Shown here: one piece after another, positions 57,557 through 64,000 of the stretch
How positions within the stretch are numbered: position 1 is the stretch's first letter
How the letters are laid out: each line of letters starts with the position of its first letter
DNA from: Kitasatospora terrestris
GTDB taxonomy: Bacteria > Actinomycetota > Actinomycetes > Streptomycetales > Streptomycetaceae
Direction of reading: 5' to 3'
Length of the DNA: 64,000 bases
NCBI RefSeq assembly: GCF_039542905.1
Contig: NZ_BAABIS010000001.1
Location: 3,968,001 to 4,032,000, forward strand
Made by a program: the position numbers and the translations under genes
The notes under the pieces: generated by a model
The model's database searches: none
The model's input: the letters and a program-made list of their open reading frames with translations, nothing else
What the model was told of the DNA's origin: nothing

Positions 57557-58057
57557 ATGCGTGCACTGACCGAGAACGAGATCCGCGAGTCCTTCGTCAA
57601 CTGCTCCAAGGGCGAGGCCCGCAGGTTGCACGTCCCGCGCGACCTGGCGGTGCTGCCGTGGGCGGACCTGGACTTCCTGGGGTGGCGCGACCCGGGCGCC
57701 CCCGACCGGGGCTACCTGGTGGCGGAGACCGCCGGCGGCCTGGTCGGGGTGACCCTGCGGACGCCGAACGTCCGCCGCAGCCTGACCAAGACCAACGTCT
57801 GCTCGCTGTGCGTGACCGCGCACGCGGGCTCGGGCGTGGCGCTGCTGACCGCCCGCCGGGCGGGTGCGGCGGGCCGCGAGGGCAACACCGTGGGCACCTA
57901 CATCTGCGCGGACCTGGCGTGTCCGCTGTACGTGCGTGGGATCCGGCGGCCGGCGACGGTCAGCCGCCCGGACGAGTCGCTGTCGCTGGAGGAGCAGGTC
58001 GCCCGGACGGTGGCCAACCTGGACGCGTTCCTCGCCCAGGTGCTGCAGACCGCCTGA
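57557..58057 (+). CDS. FBP domain (EF-G-binding treble-clef) protein
   Basis: 166 aa. MRALTENEIRESFVNCSKGEARRLHVPRDLAVLPWADLDFLGWRDPGAPDRGYLVAE followed by LTKTNVCSLCVTAHAGSGVALLTARRAGAAGREGNTVGTYICADLACPLYVRG: two Cys pairs of the zinc treble-clef finger that in FusB-type proteins binds elongation factor G. Actinobacterial members may rescue stalled EF-G or give fusidic-acid tolerance; this is inferred from the fold. Short distance to the convergent YbhB gene. Confidence 0.87.
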   Translation: MRALTENEIRESFVNCSKGEARRLHVPRDLAVLPWADLDFLGWRDPGAPDRGYLVAETAGGLVGVTLRTPNVRRSLTKTNVCSLCVTAHAGSGVALLTARRAGAAGREGNTVGTYICADLACPLYVRGIRRPATVSRPDESLSLEEQVARTVANLDAFLAQVLQTA

Positions 58058-58069
58058 TCCGCGCGGCCG

Positions 58070-58588
58070 TCAGCCGGACTTGTACTCCACGGTGAGCATG
58101 GCCCGCCCGACGGCGTGCGCGGCGAGCCGGAAGCCGACGGCGGCGGCCGGGGTGTCCCGGGTGACGCCGAGCGAGGCGGTGTCCAGGGCGTGCACCACGA
58201 AGACGTAGCGGTGCGCCGGGCCGGGCGGCGGCGCGGCGCCGTCGTACCGGTACTCCGGGAAGTCGTTGCGCACGTGGAAGGCCGTCCCGGGCAGGTCGGC
58301 GTCGGTGGCGCCGGCGCCGGTGGCGAGCTCGGTGGTGGAGGCCGGCAGGTCGACCGCGATCCAGTGCCACCAGCCGCTGCCGGTGGGCGCGTCCGGGTCG
58401 AAGCAGGTGACGGCGAAGCCCCGGGTGGTCTCCGGGAAGCCGGACCAGGACAGCTGCGGGGAGCGGTTCCCGGCGGAGTAGACCTGCTCGTCCGGCATGG
58501 TGGCGCCGTCGGTGAGGTCGGTACTGGTCAGCTCGAAGGCGGGGACCTGCCGCAGGAAGTCGTACGGAAGCGGTGGACGATCGGTCAT
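58070..58588 (-). CDS. YbhB/YbcL (Raf-kinase-inhibitor-like) protein
   Basis: 172 aa PEBP-family protein: VPAFELTSTDLTDGATMPDEQVYSAGNRSPQLSWSGFPETTRGFAVTCFDPDAPTGSGWWHWIAVDLPASTTEL, with the ligand pocket DPDAPTGSGWWHW, and HRYVFVVHALD near the end. No signal peptide, so cytosolic as is usual in streptomycetes. Ligand unknown. ATG 58588 with GGGCAG upstream. Confidence 0.9.
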   Translation of the reverse strand: MTDRPPLPYDFLRQVPAFELTSTDLTDGATMPDEQVYSAGNRSPQLSWSGFPETTRGFAVTCFDPDAPTGSGWWHWIAVDLPASTTELATGAGATDADLPGTAFHVRNDFPEYRYDGAAPPPGPAHRYVFVVHALDTASLGVTRDTPAAAVGFRLAAHAVGRAMLTVEYKSG

Positions 58589-58641
58589 GACGCTGCCCTT
58601 CTCCTCGTGCCCTTGGGGGTTGAGGCGCAGTCTACGGACCG

Positions 58642-59505
58642 TCAGGCCCCGGTCAGTTCCGCCACCGCCGCGCCGAGCTCGGTGTCCGTCCGGCCGAGGT
58701 CGAGCGGCAGGTCGAAGTGGTTGCGGCCCTTCACCACCAGCTCCCGCAGCGCCGTCCCGGTGGCCCGCGCGGCGGCCGCGAACTCGGCCTGCTGGCGGCC
58801 GAACTCCGCCGTCTCGTGCTCGCCGAGCGCGATCACCAGCGGCGGCAGGCCGGCCTCGGGCAGGGCGTCCGCCAGCAGGTGCAGCGGGCTGTTGCGGCGG
58901 GCGCCGTCGGCGTCCAGGCCGAGCGGCCCGTTGACGTAGCTGAGGGCGATCGGCTCCAGGTCGTAGACGCCGCTGAGCAGCACCGCGCCGGCCACCCGGC
59001 CGGCGATCCGCGGGTCGAGCAGGGCCATCGCGACCAGGTGGGCGCCGGCCGAGCTGCCGCTGAGCCAGACCCGGGCCGGGTCGACGCCCAACTGCTCGGC
59101 GTCGTCGAGCAGCCGGAGCACGGCGCGGCGGACCTGGTCGACGATCGCGTCGAGGTCCCAGCCGGGCGCGAGGCCGTAGCCGACGGCGGCGAAGGCGGCG
59201 CCCCGCCGGACGAGGTCGGGGGCGGCGAAGGCCGAGTCGGTCTTGTCCAGCTCCTGCCAGTAGCCGCCGTGGACGTACACGTGCAGCGGCGCGGGGCCGT
59301 CGGCGCCCTCGGCCGGGAAGAAGTCGGTCCGCTCGGGCGCCTCGGGGCCGTACGGCAGGTCGCGGCGCACCGTCAGCTCGCGGTACGCCGACCCGCTGAC
59401 CGCGGTGGCGTGCGCCAGCTCGGCGCCCATGTCGGCGACCATGCTGCTGGGCGAGTACTCGCGATCGAGCTCCGCCTGCCCGAACCCCCGGTAGACCGCC
59501 GCCAT
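58642..59505 (-). CDS. Alpha/beta hydrolase of the hormone-sensitive-lipase/kynurenine-formamidase type
   Basis: 287 aa. HVYVHGGYWQELDK supplies the HGGxW oxyanion motif (about 85), GSSAGAHLV the nucleophile (about 148), and NHFDLPLDL near the end the catalytic His; Asp lies about residue 250. The Phe-rich start (YRGFGQAELDREYSPS) matches kynurenine formamidase-like esterases. ATG 59505 with GAGGGG is preferred to an upstream in-frame ATG. Divergent from the TIM-barrel gene with a palindrome between. Confidence 0.87.
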   Translation of the reverse strand: MAAVYRGFGQAELDREYSPSSMVADMGAELAHATAVSGSAYRELTVRRDLPYGPEAPERTDFFPAEGADGPAPLHVYVHGGYWQELDKTDSAFAAPDLVRRGAAFAAVGYGLAPGWDLDAIVDQVRRAVLRLLDDAEQLGVDPARVWLSGSSAGAHLVAMALLDPRIAGRVAGAVLLSGVYDLEPIALSYVNGPLGLDADGARRNSPLHLLADALPEAGLPPLVIALGEHETAEFGRQQAEFAAAARATGTALRELVVKGRNHFDLPLDLGRTDTELGAAVAELTGA

Positions 59506-59527
59506 GCCGCACCCCTCGCCCAGCCAT

Positions 59528-59543
59528 AAGGTATAGACCATTA
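59528..59543. promoter_or_regulatory. DasR-like operator (dre) candidate
   Basis: AAGGTATAGACCATTA contains GGTATAGACC, one base from the GGTCTAGACC core of DasR sites (reverse strand TGGTCTATACC). It is 54 bp before the GTG of the TIM-barrel gene and 22 bp from the divergent hydrolase start. The flanks match poorly, so this is only a candidate. Confidence 0.4.
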
Positions 59544-59597
59544 CGGGGCGCCCGGATAGCGTGGAGGCCCCGCACCACCGTTCTCCGGAGCCGCCCC

Positions 59598-60776
59598 GTG
59601 GAGTCGTCCGTCCTCGCCTTCGCCACCGATCTGCTCGACGAGGGGGCCGACACCTTCTTCGGCAACCTTACCGACCGGGCCGGGGTCGGCGGCGTCACGC
59701 TCGCCTCGGTCTACCACGAGGCCCGGGACGTCTTCCCGCACAACCCGCGCCGGGTGATCCGCTACCTGGAGCCGGGCGCCGCGTACTTCCGGCCCGACCC
59801 GGCCCGCTGGGCCGGCCGCCGGCTCGCCCCGGTGCCGTCCACCGCGATCGGCGACCGCGACCCGTTCGCCGAGGCCGCCGCGGAGACCCGGCGCCGCGGC
59901 CTCAAGCTGCACGCCTGGACGGTCTTCTGCCACAACGACCGGCTCGGCTTCGCCCACCCCGACTGCTCCCCCGCCAACGCCTTCGGCGACCGACACCTCA
60001 CCGAGCTCTGCCCGGCCAACCCCGAGGTCCGCGCGTACGCCCACGGCCTGGTCGAGGAGCTGGCCCGGTACGGCGTGGACGCGATCCGCGCCGAGTCGCT
60101 GCACTTCCACGGCCTGCGCCACGGCTACCACCACGAGCGCTACTTCGAGGAGCTCGGCCCGGTCACCGAGGCGCTGCTCGGCATCTGCTTCTGCCCGCAC
60201 TGCCGGGCCGCCGCCGACAACGCCGGGGTGGACGCCGACGACGTCCACCGCGCCGTCCGGGACGAGCTGCGCGCCCGGATCGCCGACGAGGAGTGCGCCC
60301 TCGCCCCCGCCGCCCTGGACGGCCTCGCCGACGGCGCCGTCGCCGCGTACCTGGACGCCGCCACCCTGACCGTCACCTCGCTCGCCGCCGAGCTCGCCGA
60401 CGCGGCGGCCGGCCACGGCATGCGGCTGACCTTCATGGACGGCGGCGGGCCCGGCCGGGGCTGGCTCTCCGGCATCGACCTGCCCGCGCTCGCCAAGGCC
60501 GTGCCGCAGATCGAGACCCTGGGCTACGCCAGGTCCCCCGAGGACGTCCGCGAGAAGGTCGCCGCCTTCGCCCTGCACGGTGTACGCCCCGAGCAGATGG
60601 CCGTCGTCCTGCGTCCGATGGCATCCGACTGCGACGGCCCGGCCAACCTCGCCGCCAAGATCGCCACCCTGCACGAACTGGGCGTTCCCGAGGTCGAGTT
60701 CTACAACTACGGCCTGATGCGGCTGTCCTCGATGGACCGGATCGGCGCGGCGCTGGCCCAGCTGTCACACCCCTGA
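59598..60776 (+). CDS. TIM-barrel glycoside-hydrolase-like protein of unknown specificity
   Basis: 392 aa from GTG 59598. SSVLAFATDLLDEGADTFFGNLTDRAGVGGVTLASVYHEARDVFPHNPRRVIRYLEPGAAYF, RGLKLHAWTVFCHNDRLGFAHPDCSPANAFGD and RYGVDAIRAESLHFHGLRHGYHHERYFEELG look like beta/alpha-barrel strands of the putative glycosidase-like proteins; FCPHCRAAA is a CxxC. Glu in IRAESLHF and Asp residues in HNDR are candidate catalytic acids. No signal peptide. Known members have no assigned activity. The gene ends 15 bp before a VOC gene. Confidence 0.65.
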   Translation: MESSVLAFATDLLDEGADTFFGNLTDRAGVGGVTLASVYHEARDVFPHNPRRVIRYLEPGAAYFRPDPARWAGRRLAPVPSTAIGDRDPFAEAAAETRRRGLKLHAWTVFCHNDRLGFAHPDCSPANAFGDRHLTELCPANPEVRAYAHGLVEELARYGVDAIRAESLHFHGLRHGYHHERYFEELGPVTEALLGICFCPHCRAAADNAGVDADDVHRAVRDELRARIADEECALAPAALDGLADGAVAAYLDAATLTVTSLAAELADAAAGHGMRLTFMDGGGPGRGWLSGIDLPALAKAVPQIETLGYARSPEDVREKVAAFALHGVRPEQMAVVLRPMASDCDGPANLAAKIATLHELGVPEVEFYNYGLMRLSSMDRIGAALAQLSHP

Positions 60777-60791
60777 GCGACAGTGGGGGGC

Positions 60792-61244
60792 ATGCCCCTG
60801 CACTGGAAGCTCGTCATCGACTGCACGGACGCCCCCGCCCTCGCCGAGTTCTGGGCTGCGGCGCTGGAGTACGAGGTGGAGGACCCCAGCCCGCTGATCG
60901 AGCAGCTGCTCGCCGCCGGGCACCTCCCCGAGTCGGCCGTCGTCCACCGCGGCGGCCGCCGGCTCTTCCGCGGCGCCTCCGGGATCCGCCACCCCGAGGA
61001 CCCGTACGACGCCACCAGCGGGGTCGGGCACGGCCGGCGGCTGCTGTTCCAGGAGGTGCCCGAGCCCAAGTCCGGCAAGAACCGGCTGCACCTCGACGTG
61101 CACAGCGGCCCCGCCGGGCCGGACGCGCTGGTCGCCCGGCTGGAGGCGCTCGGCGCGAGCCGGCTGCACGAGGTCGACAAGGGCCCCGCGGGCCGCTGGT
61201 GGGTCATGCGGGACCCGGAGGGCAACGAGTTCTGCGCGGCCTGA
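60792..61244 (+). CDS. VOC-family protein
   Basis: 150 aa: LHWKLVIDCTDAPALAEFWAAALEYEVEDPSPLIEQLL ... RLLFQEVPEPKSGKNRLHLDVHSGPAGPDALVARLEALGASRLHEVDKGPAGRWWVMRDPEGNEFCAA. The RLHLDV and DPEGNEFC blocks are those of the glyoxalase-like (Glyoxalase_6) group. ATG 60792 preceded by GGGGGG. Follows the TIM-barrel gene closely. Confidence 0.88.
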   Translation: MPLHWKLVIDCTDAPALAEFWAAALEYEVEDPSPLIEQLLAAGHLPESAVVHRGGRRLFRGASGIRHPEDPYDATSGVGHGRRLLFQEVPEPKSGKNRLHLDVHSGPAGPDALVARLEALGASRLHEVDKGPAGRWWVMRDPEGNEFCAA

Positions 61245-61253
61245 CCCGCGAGG

Positions 61254-62858
61254 TCAGCGCCTGCGGCGGGAGGTCCCGAAGATGCTGCGGCTGATCTCCC
61301 GCCCCAGCTGCGTGCCCGCCGAGCGGGCGAAGGACCTCAGCGCCGGGCTGCTCAGCAGCGAGCCGAGCAGCCCGCCCTCCTCCTTGCGCCCCTTCCGCTC
61401 CTCGGCCCGCGGCTCCGGCTCGGCCGCGGGTTCCGGCGCCCCCTCGGGCTCGACGGCCGGCGGGCGGGTCAGCTTCTCGTAGGCCGACTCCCGGTCGACC
61501 GCGTCCCGGTACTTCGGGGTCAGCGGCGAGGCGTCCACCGCCGCCCGCAGCGCCGCCGGGTCCACCGGCCCCATCAGCGACTGCGGCGCCCGCAGCCGGG
61601 TCGCCGCCACCGGCGTCGGCGCCCCCCTCTCCGACAGCACCGTCACCACCGCCTCGCCGGTGCCCAGCTGGGTCAGCACCTCGGTCAGGTCGTACGAGGA
61701 CTTCGGGAACGTCGACACCGTGGCCTTCAGCGCCTTGGCGTCGTCCGGGGTGAACGCGCGGAGCGCGTGCTGCACCCGGTTGCCGAGCTGGGCCAGCACG
61801 TCCGCCGGCACGTCCTTCGGCGTCTGGGTGACGAAGAAGATGCCGACCCCCTTGGAGCGGATCAGCCGCACCGTCTGGGTGATCGCCTCCAGGAAGGCCT
61901 TGGAGGCGCCCTTGAAGAGCAGGTGCGCCTCGTCGAAGAAGAACACCAGCTTCGGCCTGTCCAGGTCGCCGACCTCGGGCAGCTCCTGGTAGAGGTCGGC
62001 CAGCAGCCACATCAGGAAGGTGGAGAACAGCCGCGGCCGGTCCTGCACCGCCGGCAGCTCCAGCACCGACACCGTGCCGCGCCCGTCCGCCGCGGTGCGC
62101 AGCAGCTCCGCGGTGTCGAACTCCGGCTCGCCGAAGAACGCCCCGGCGCCCTCGTTCTCCAGCACCGTCAACGACCGCAGGATCACCCCCGCGGTGGCCG
62201 CCGACAGCCCGCCGATGCCCTTCAGCTCCTCCTTGCCCTCCGGCGAGGTCAGGAAGGAGATCACCGCGGTGAGGTCCTTGAGGTCGTACAGCTCCAGGCC
62301 GCGCCGGTCCGCGTAGTGGAAGACCAGGCCGAGCGAGGCCTCCTGGGTCTCGTTCAGCTCCAGCACCTTGGACAGCAGCAGCGGGCCGAAGCTGGTCACG
62401 GTGGCCCGGACCGGGATGCCCGCCCCCTGGCCGCCCAGCGCGTAGAACTCGGTCGGACAGCCCTGCGCCGTCCAGTCCTGGCCGACCTCGGCGGCCCGCG
62501 CGGCCACCCTGTCGTTCGCCGTGCCCGGCGCGCAGATGCCGGAGACGTCGCCCTTGACGTCGGCGAGGAAGACCGGCACGCCCTGCGCGGAGAGCTGCTC
62601 GGCGATCAGCTGCAGTGTCTTGGTCTTGCCGGTGCCGGTCGCCCCGGCGACCAGCCCGTGCCGGTTGAGCACCCCGAGCGGGATCCGCACCTGCGCGTCG
62701 GGGTAGGCGGTGGTGCCCTGCAGCGCGGCGCCCAGCTCCAGCGCCGGGCCGGTGAACGCGTACCCGGCGGCGATCTGCAGGACCGCCTCCGGTGGGGCGG
62801 CGGGGGTCGTGGCGGGCGGGGTGGTCGGCGCTGCGGCGTTGCGGTCGGGGGTGGTCAT
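61254..62858 (-). CDS. HerA-type DNA-pump-like ATPase (DUF853/bipolar helicase family)
   Basis: 534 aa. Walker A GATGTGKTKTLQLIAEQL (about 62), VFLADVKGDVSG, Walker B KLVFFFDEAHLLF (about 320) and the arginine-finger-like region SKGVGIFFVTQTPKDVPADVLAQLGNRVQHALRAFTPDD. The C-terminal 80 residues are Pro/Glu-rich and end in a basic GTSRRRR. FtsK-HerA superfamily; in bacteria the DUF853 proteins have an unsettled role in DNA or membrane processes. ATG 62858 (GGGAG upstream) is preferred over an extended in-frame start. Confidence 0.87.
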   Translation of the reverse strand: MTTPDRNAAAPTTPPATTPAAPPEAVLQIAAGYAFTGPALELGAALQGTTAYPDAQVRIPLGVLNRHGLVAGATGTGKTKTLQLIAEQLSAQGVPVFLADVKGDVSGICAPGTANDRVAARAAEVGQDWTAQGCPTEFYALGGQGAGIPVRATVTSFGPLLLSKVLELNETQEASLGLVFHYADRRGLELYDLKDLTAVISFLTSPEGKEELKGIGGLSAATAGVILRSLTVLENEGAGAFFGEPEFDTAELLRTAADGRGTVSVLELPAVQDRPRLFSTFLMWLLADLYQELPEVGDLDRPKLVFFFDEAHLLFKGASKAFLEAITQTVRLIRSKGVGIFFVTQTPKDVPADVLAQLGNRVQHALRAFTPDDAKALKATVSTFPKSSYDLTEVLTQLGTGEAVVTVLSERGAPTPVAATRLRAPQSLMGPVDPAALRAAVDASPLTPKYRDAVDRESAYEKLTRPPAVEPEGAPEPAAEPEPRAEERKGRKEEGGLLGSLLSSPALRSFARSAGTQLGREISRSIFGTSRRRR

Positions 62859-62981
62859 CGCGACGGGCTCCCGGGCATAAGGGGATGAAAACGTCATTCC
62901 CATCAAAACCTCGGTGCCCGCGCCGCGCAGGTCAGGTCCGGCGTGCTGCGCCCGGTGTGCCCCGAACGGTAGGCTTTCCGT

Positions 62982-63278
62982 GTGATCTTCAAGCGCATCG
63001 GCAACGGACGCCCGTACCCGGATCACGGCCGGACCAGCACCCGCCAGTGGGCGGACGTCGCGCCGCGTCCGGTGCGGCTGGACCAGTTGGTGACCACCAA
63101 GGGTCAGCTCGACCTCGAGACCCTGCTCGCCGAGGACTCCACGTTCTACGGCGACCTCTTCGCCCACGTGGTCAAGTGGCGGGGCGACCTCTACCTGGAG
63201 GACGGGCTGCACCGTGCGGTCCGGGCCGCCCTCCAGCAGCGCCAGGTCCTGCACGCCCGCGTGCTGGAGATGGACTGA
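62982..63278 (+). CDS. Small conserved actinobacterial protein
   Basis: 98 aa from GTG 62982: MIFKRIGNGRPYPDHGRTSTRQWADVAPRPVRLDQLVTTKGQLDLETLLAEDSTFYGDLFAHVVKWRGDLYLEDGLHRAVRAALQQRQVLHARVLEM. The DLYLEDGLHRAVRAAL block recalls ParB-type N-terminal domains. A -10-like TAGGCT lies 6 nt before the GTG with no RBS, so the mRNA is probably leaderless. Role unknown; streptomycetes keep it next to a LytR-C protein gene, as here. Confidence 0.75.
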   Translation: MIFKRIGNGRPYPDHGRTSTRQWADVAPRPVRLDQLVTTKGQLDLETLLAEDSTFYGDLFAHVVKWRGDLYLEDGLHRAVRAALQQRQVLHARVLEMD

Positions 63279-63456
63279 CCGCTCGTCATCCCGACCCCGG
63301 GCCGCTCACCGGCGGCGCGGGTACATCCTTTCGAGTGCCCTCGTACTCCAGATGATGATCATTTAGTACCTTCGCAGCGTAGTCGCACTAATCTGCTGAC
63401 AAGGCCGCGTCGCGGTCCTCGGAACCCGCCCCGGCACCTCTTGGGGGAGACAGACC

Positions 63457-64000
63457 ATGAGCATGTTGACTCCCCAGGGCTTGAAGGGGAAGCAGTACCG
63501 GATCACCGGCAACTCGTACCCGCGTCTCGGCCGCCCGCCGCGCCGCAGCCGCAAGGTGCTGGCCGCGATCGGCGGCGTCCTCGCGCTGGCCCTGGTGGCC
63601 CTCGGCGGCGTCCAGCTGTTCGACATCTTCACCGGCAAGGGCAAGAACGCCACCGCCCAGGCCTGCGCGACCCCCGCCGCCTCCGGCAAGCCGCTCGCCG
63701 CTCCCGTCCCGTCCGGCTCGGCCGGCGCCCCGGCCGCCTCGGGCGCACCGGCCGCCGCCTCGGGCGCCGCGGCCCCGGGCGCTCCGGCCGCGAGCAGCAC
63801 CGCCGTGCCCCAGCCGCAGGCCGTCACGGTCAACGTCTACAACGCCACCGACAAGTCGGGCCTGGCGGCACGGACGGCCGAGGAGCTCAAGAAGCGCGGG
63901 TTCACCGTGGGCAAGGTCGGCAACGCGCCGTCCGCGCTCGGGAAGGTGCCCGGCACCATCCTGGTGGTCAGCGGCCCCGGCGGGCTCGGCGCCGCGACCC
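63457..64000 (+). CDS. LytR C-terminal-domain membrane protein (3' cut by window)
   Basis: Starts at ATG 63457 with GGGGGAGA upstream; the frame is open to the window end. MSMLTPQGLKGKQYRITGNSYPRLGRPPRRSRK is cytosolic, one TM helix follows (about 35-55, VLAAIGGVLALALVALGGVQLF), then an Ala/Pro/Ser-rich linker and the LytR_C fold from about 125 (VTVNVYNATDKSGLAARTAEELKKRGFTVGKVGNAPSALG). Extracytoplasmic domain that attaches to the cell wall in related proteins. Terminus not seen. Confidence 0.85.
   Translation, partial: MSMLTPQGLKGKQYRITGNSYPRLGRPPRRSRKVLAAIGGVLALALVALGGVQLFDIFTGKGKNATAQACATPAASGKPLAAPVPSGSAGAPAASGAPAAASGAAAPGAPAASSTAVPQPQAVTVNVYNATDKSGLAARTAEELKKRGFTVGKVGNAPSALGKVPGTILVVSGPGGLGAAT

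Overview
The window is very GC-rich actinomycete DNA with third-position GC bias, many GTG and TTG starts, 4-bp ATGA/GTGA gene overlaps and Streptomyces-type gene sets (crp next to a metallo-beta-lactamase hydrolase, an SigE-family sigma factor near the aspartate kinase gene, two CspA-type genes, DUF6197, DUF5063 and FBP-domain proteins). It most likely comes from a Streptomyces or Kitasatospora chromosome, mixing core and accessory gene blocks. No rRNA operon, CRISPR array, integrase or biosynthetic megasynthase was seen.

Left part (1-12100). The end of an MBL-fold hydrolase and crp converge on a 56-bp perfect palindrome. A five-gene minus-strand block follows (9310 down to 1385): a sugar-nucleotidyltransferase with left-handed helix repeats, an NmrA-type dehydrogenase, glgX, an AGE-type epimerase fused to a STAS-like domain, and a lone IS701-type transposase-like protein. 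It looks like an uncharacterised carbohydrate pathway. Next come a degenerate HAD-like protein, a metallophosphoesterase, tRNA-Pro(CGG) and a cold-shock gene with a hairpin leader.

Middle-left (12100-24170). Gene remnants (AraC, SDR), small regulators and enzymes, a prolyl-oligopeptidase coupled to two paralogous serine-rich lipoproteins, SURF1, a 120-bp-period minisatellite, a SigE-type sigma factor with a candidate membrane partner, aspartate kinase (without asd beside it), DUF5063 and recR.

Accessory block (24170-32903). About 8.7 kb separates recR from ybaB-dnaX, which are near neighbours in other actinobacteria. It carries four proteins with NTF2/SnoaL-like domains in four architectures (lipoprotein, ankyrin fusion, stand-alone, tautomerase fusion), an F420-reductase-like protein, an NmrA dehydrogenase paralogous to the one at 7140-7832, an MFS exporter, a VOC protein, a TMEM175-type channel and a quinone oxidoreductase. 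Three promoters, two here and one in front of the sugar block, share a GTCAA-N7-GTCAA direct repeat, suggesting one regulator controls both blocks.

Right-middle (32925-43450). ybaB, an acetyltransferase, dnaX, the SRP RNA and tRNA-Ser(GGA). The 3' part of the tRNA is repeated at 37268-37324 (56/57 bp) and, degenerately, at 40741-40762. The enclosed segments carry YefM/YoeB, then an RHH/PIN toxin-antitoxin pair and a helicase-associated protein: apparently two stacked, integrase-less elements. A cold-shock module follows (Tudor-like small protein, second csp gene with the same leader hairpin, DEAD-box helicase).

Right part (43450-64000). Exported S28 peptidase, two ECF sigma factors (one translationally coupled to two tiny membrane proteins), a TetR/MFS efflux pair with three 17-bp operators, MerR, an AhpD-like gene broken by a TAG codon next to a divergent MocR regulator, several VOC/DinB/phosphatase/SDR genes, a TIM-barrel-like protein behind a DasR-like palindrome, a HerA-type ATPase and the start of a LytR-C-domain protein cut by the window end.
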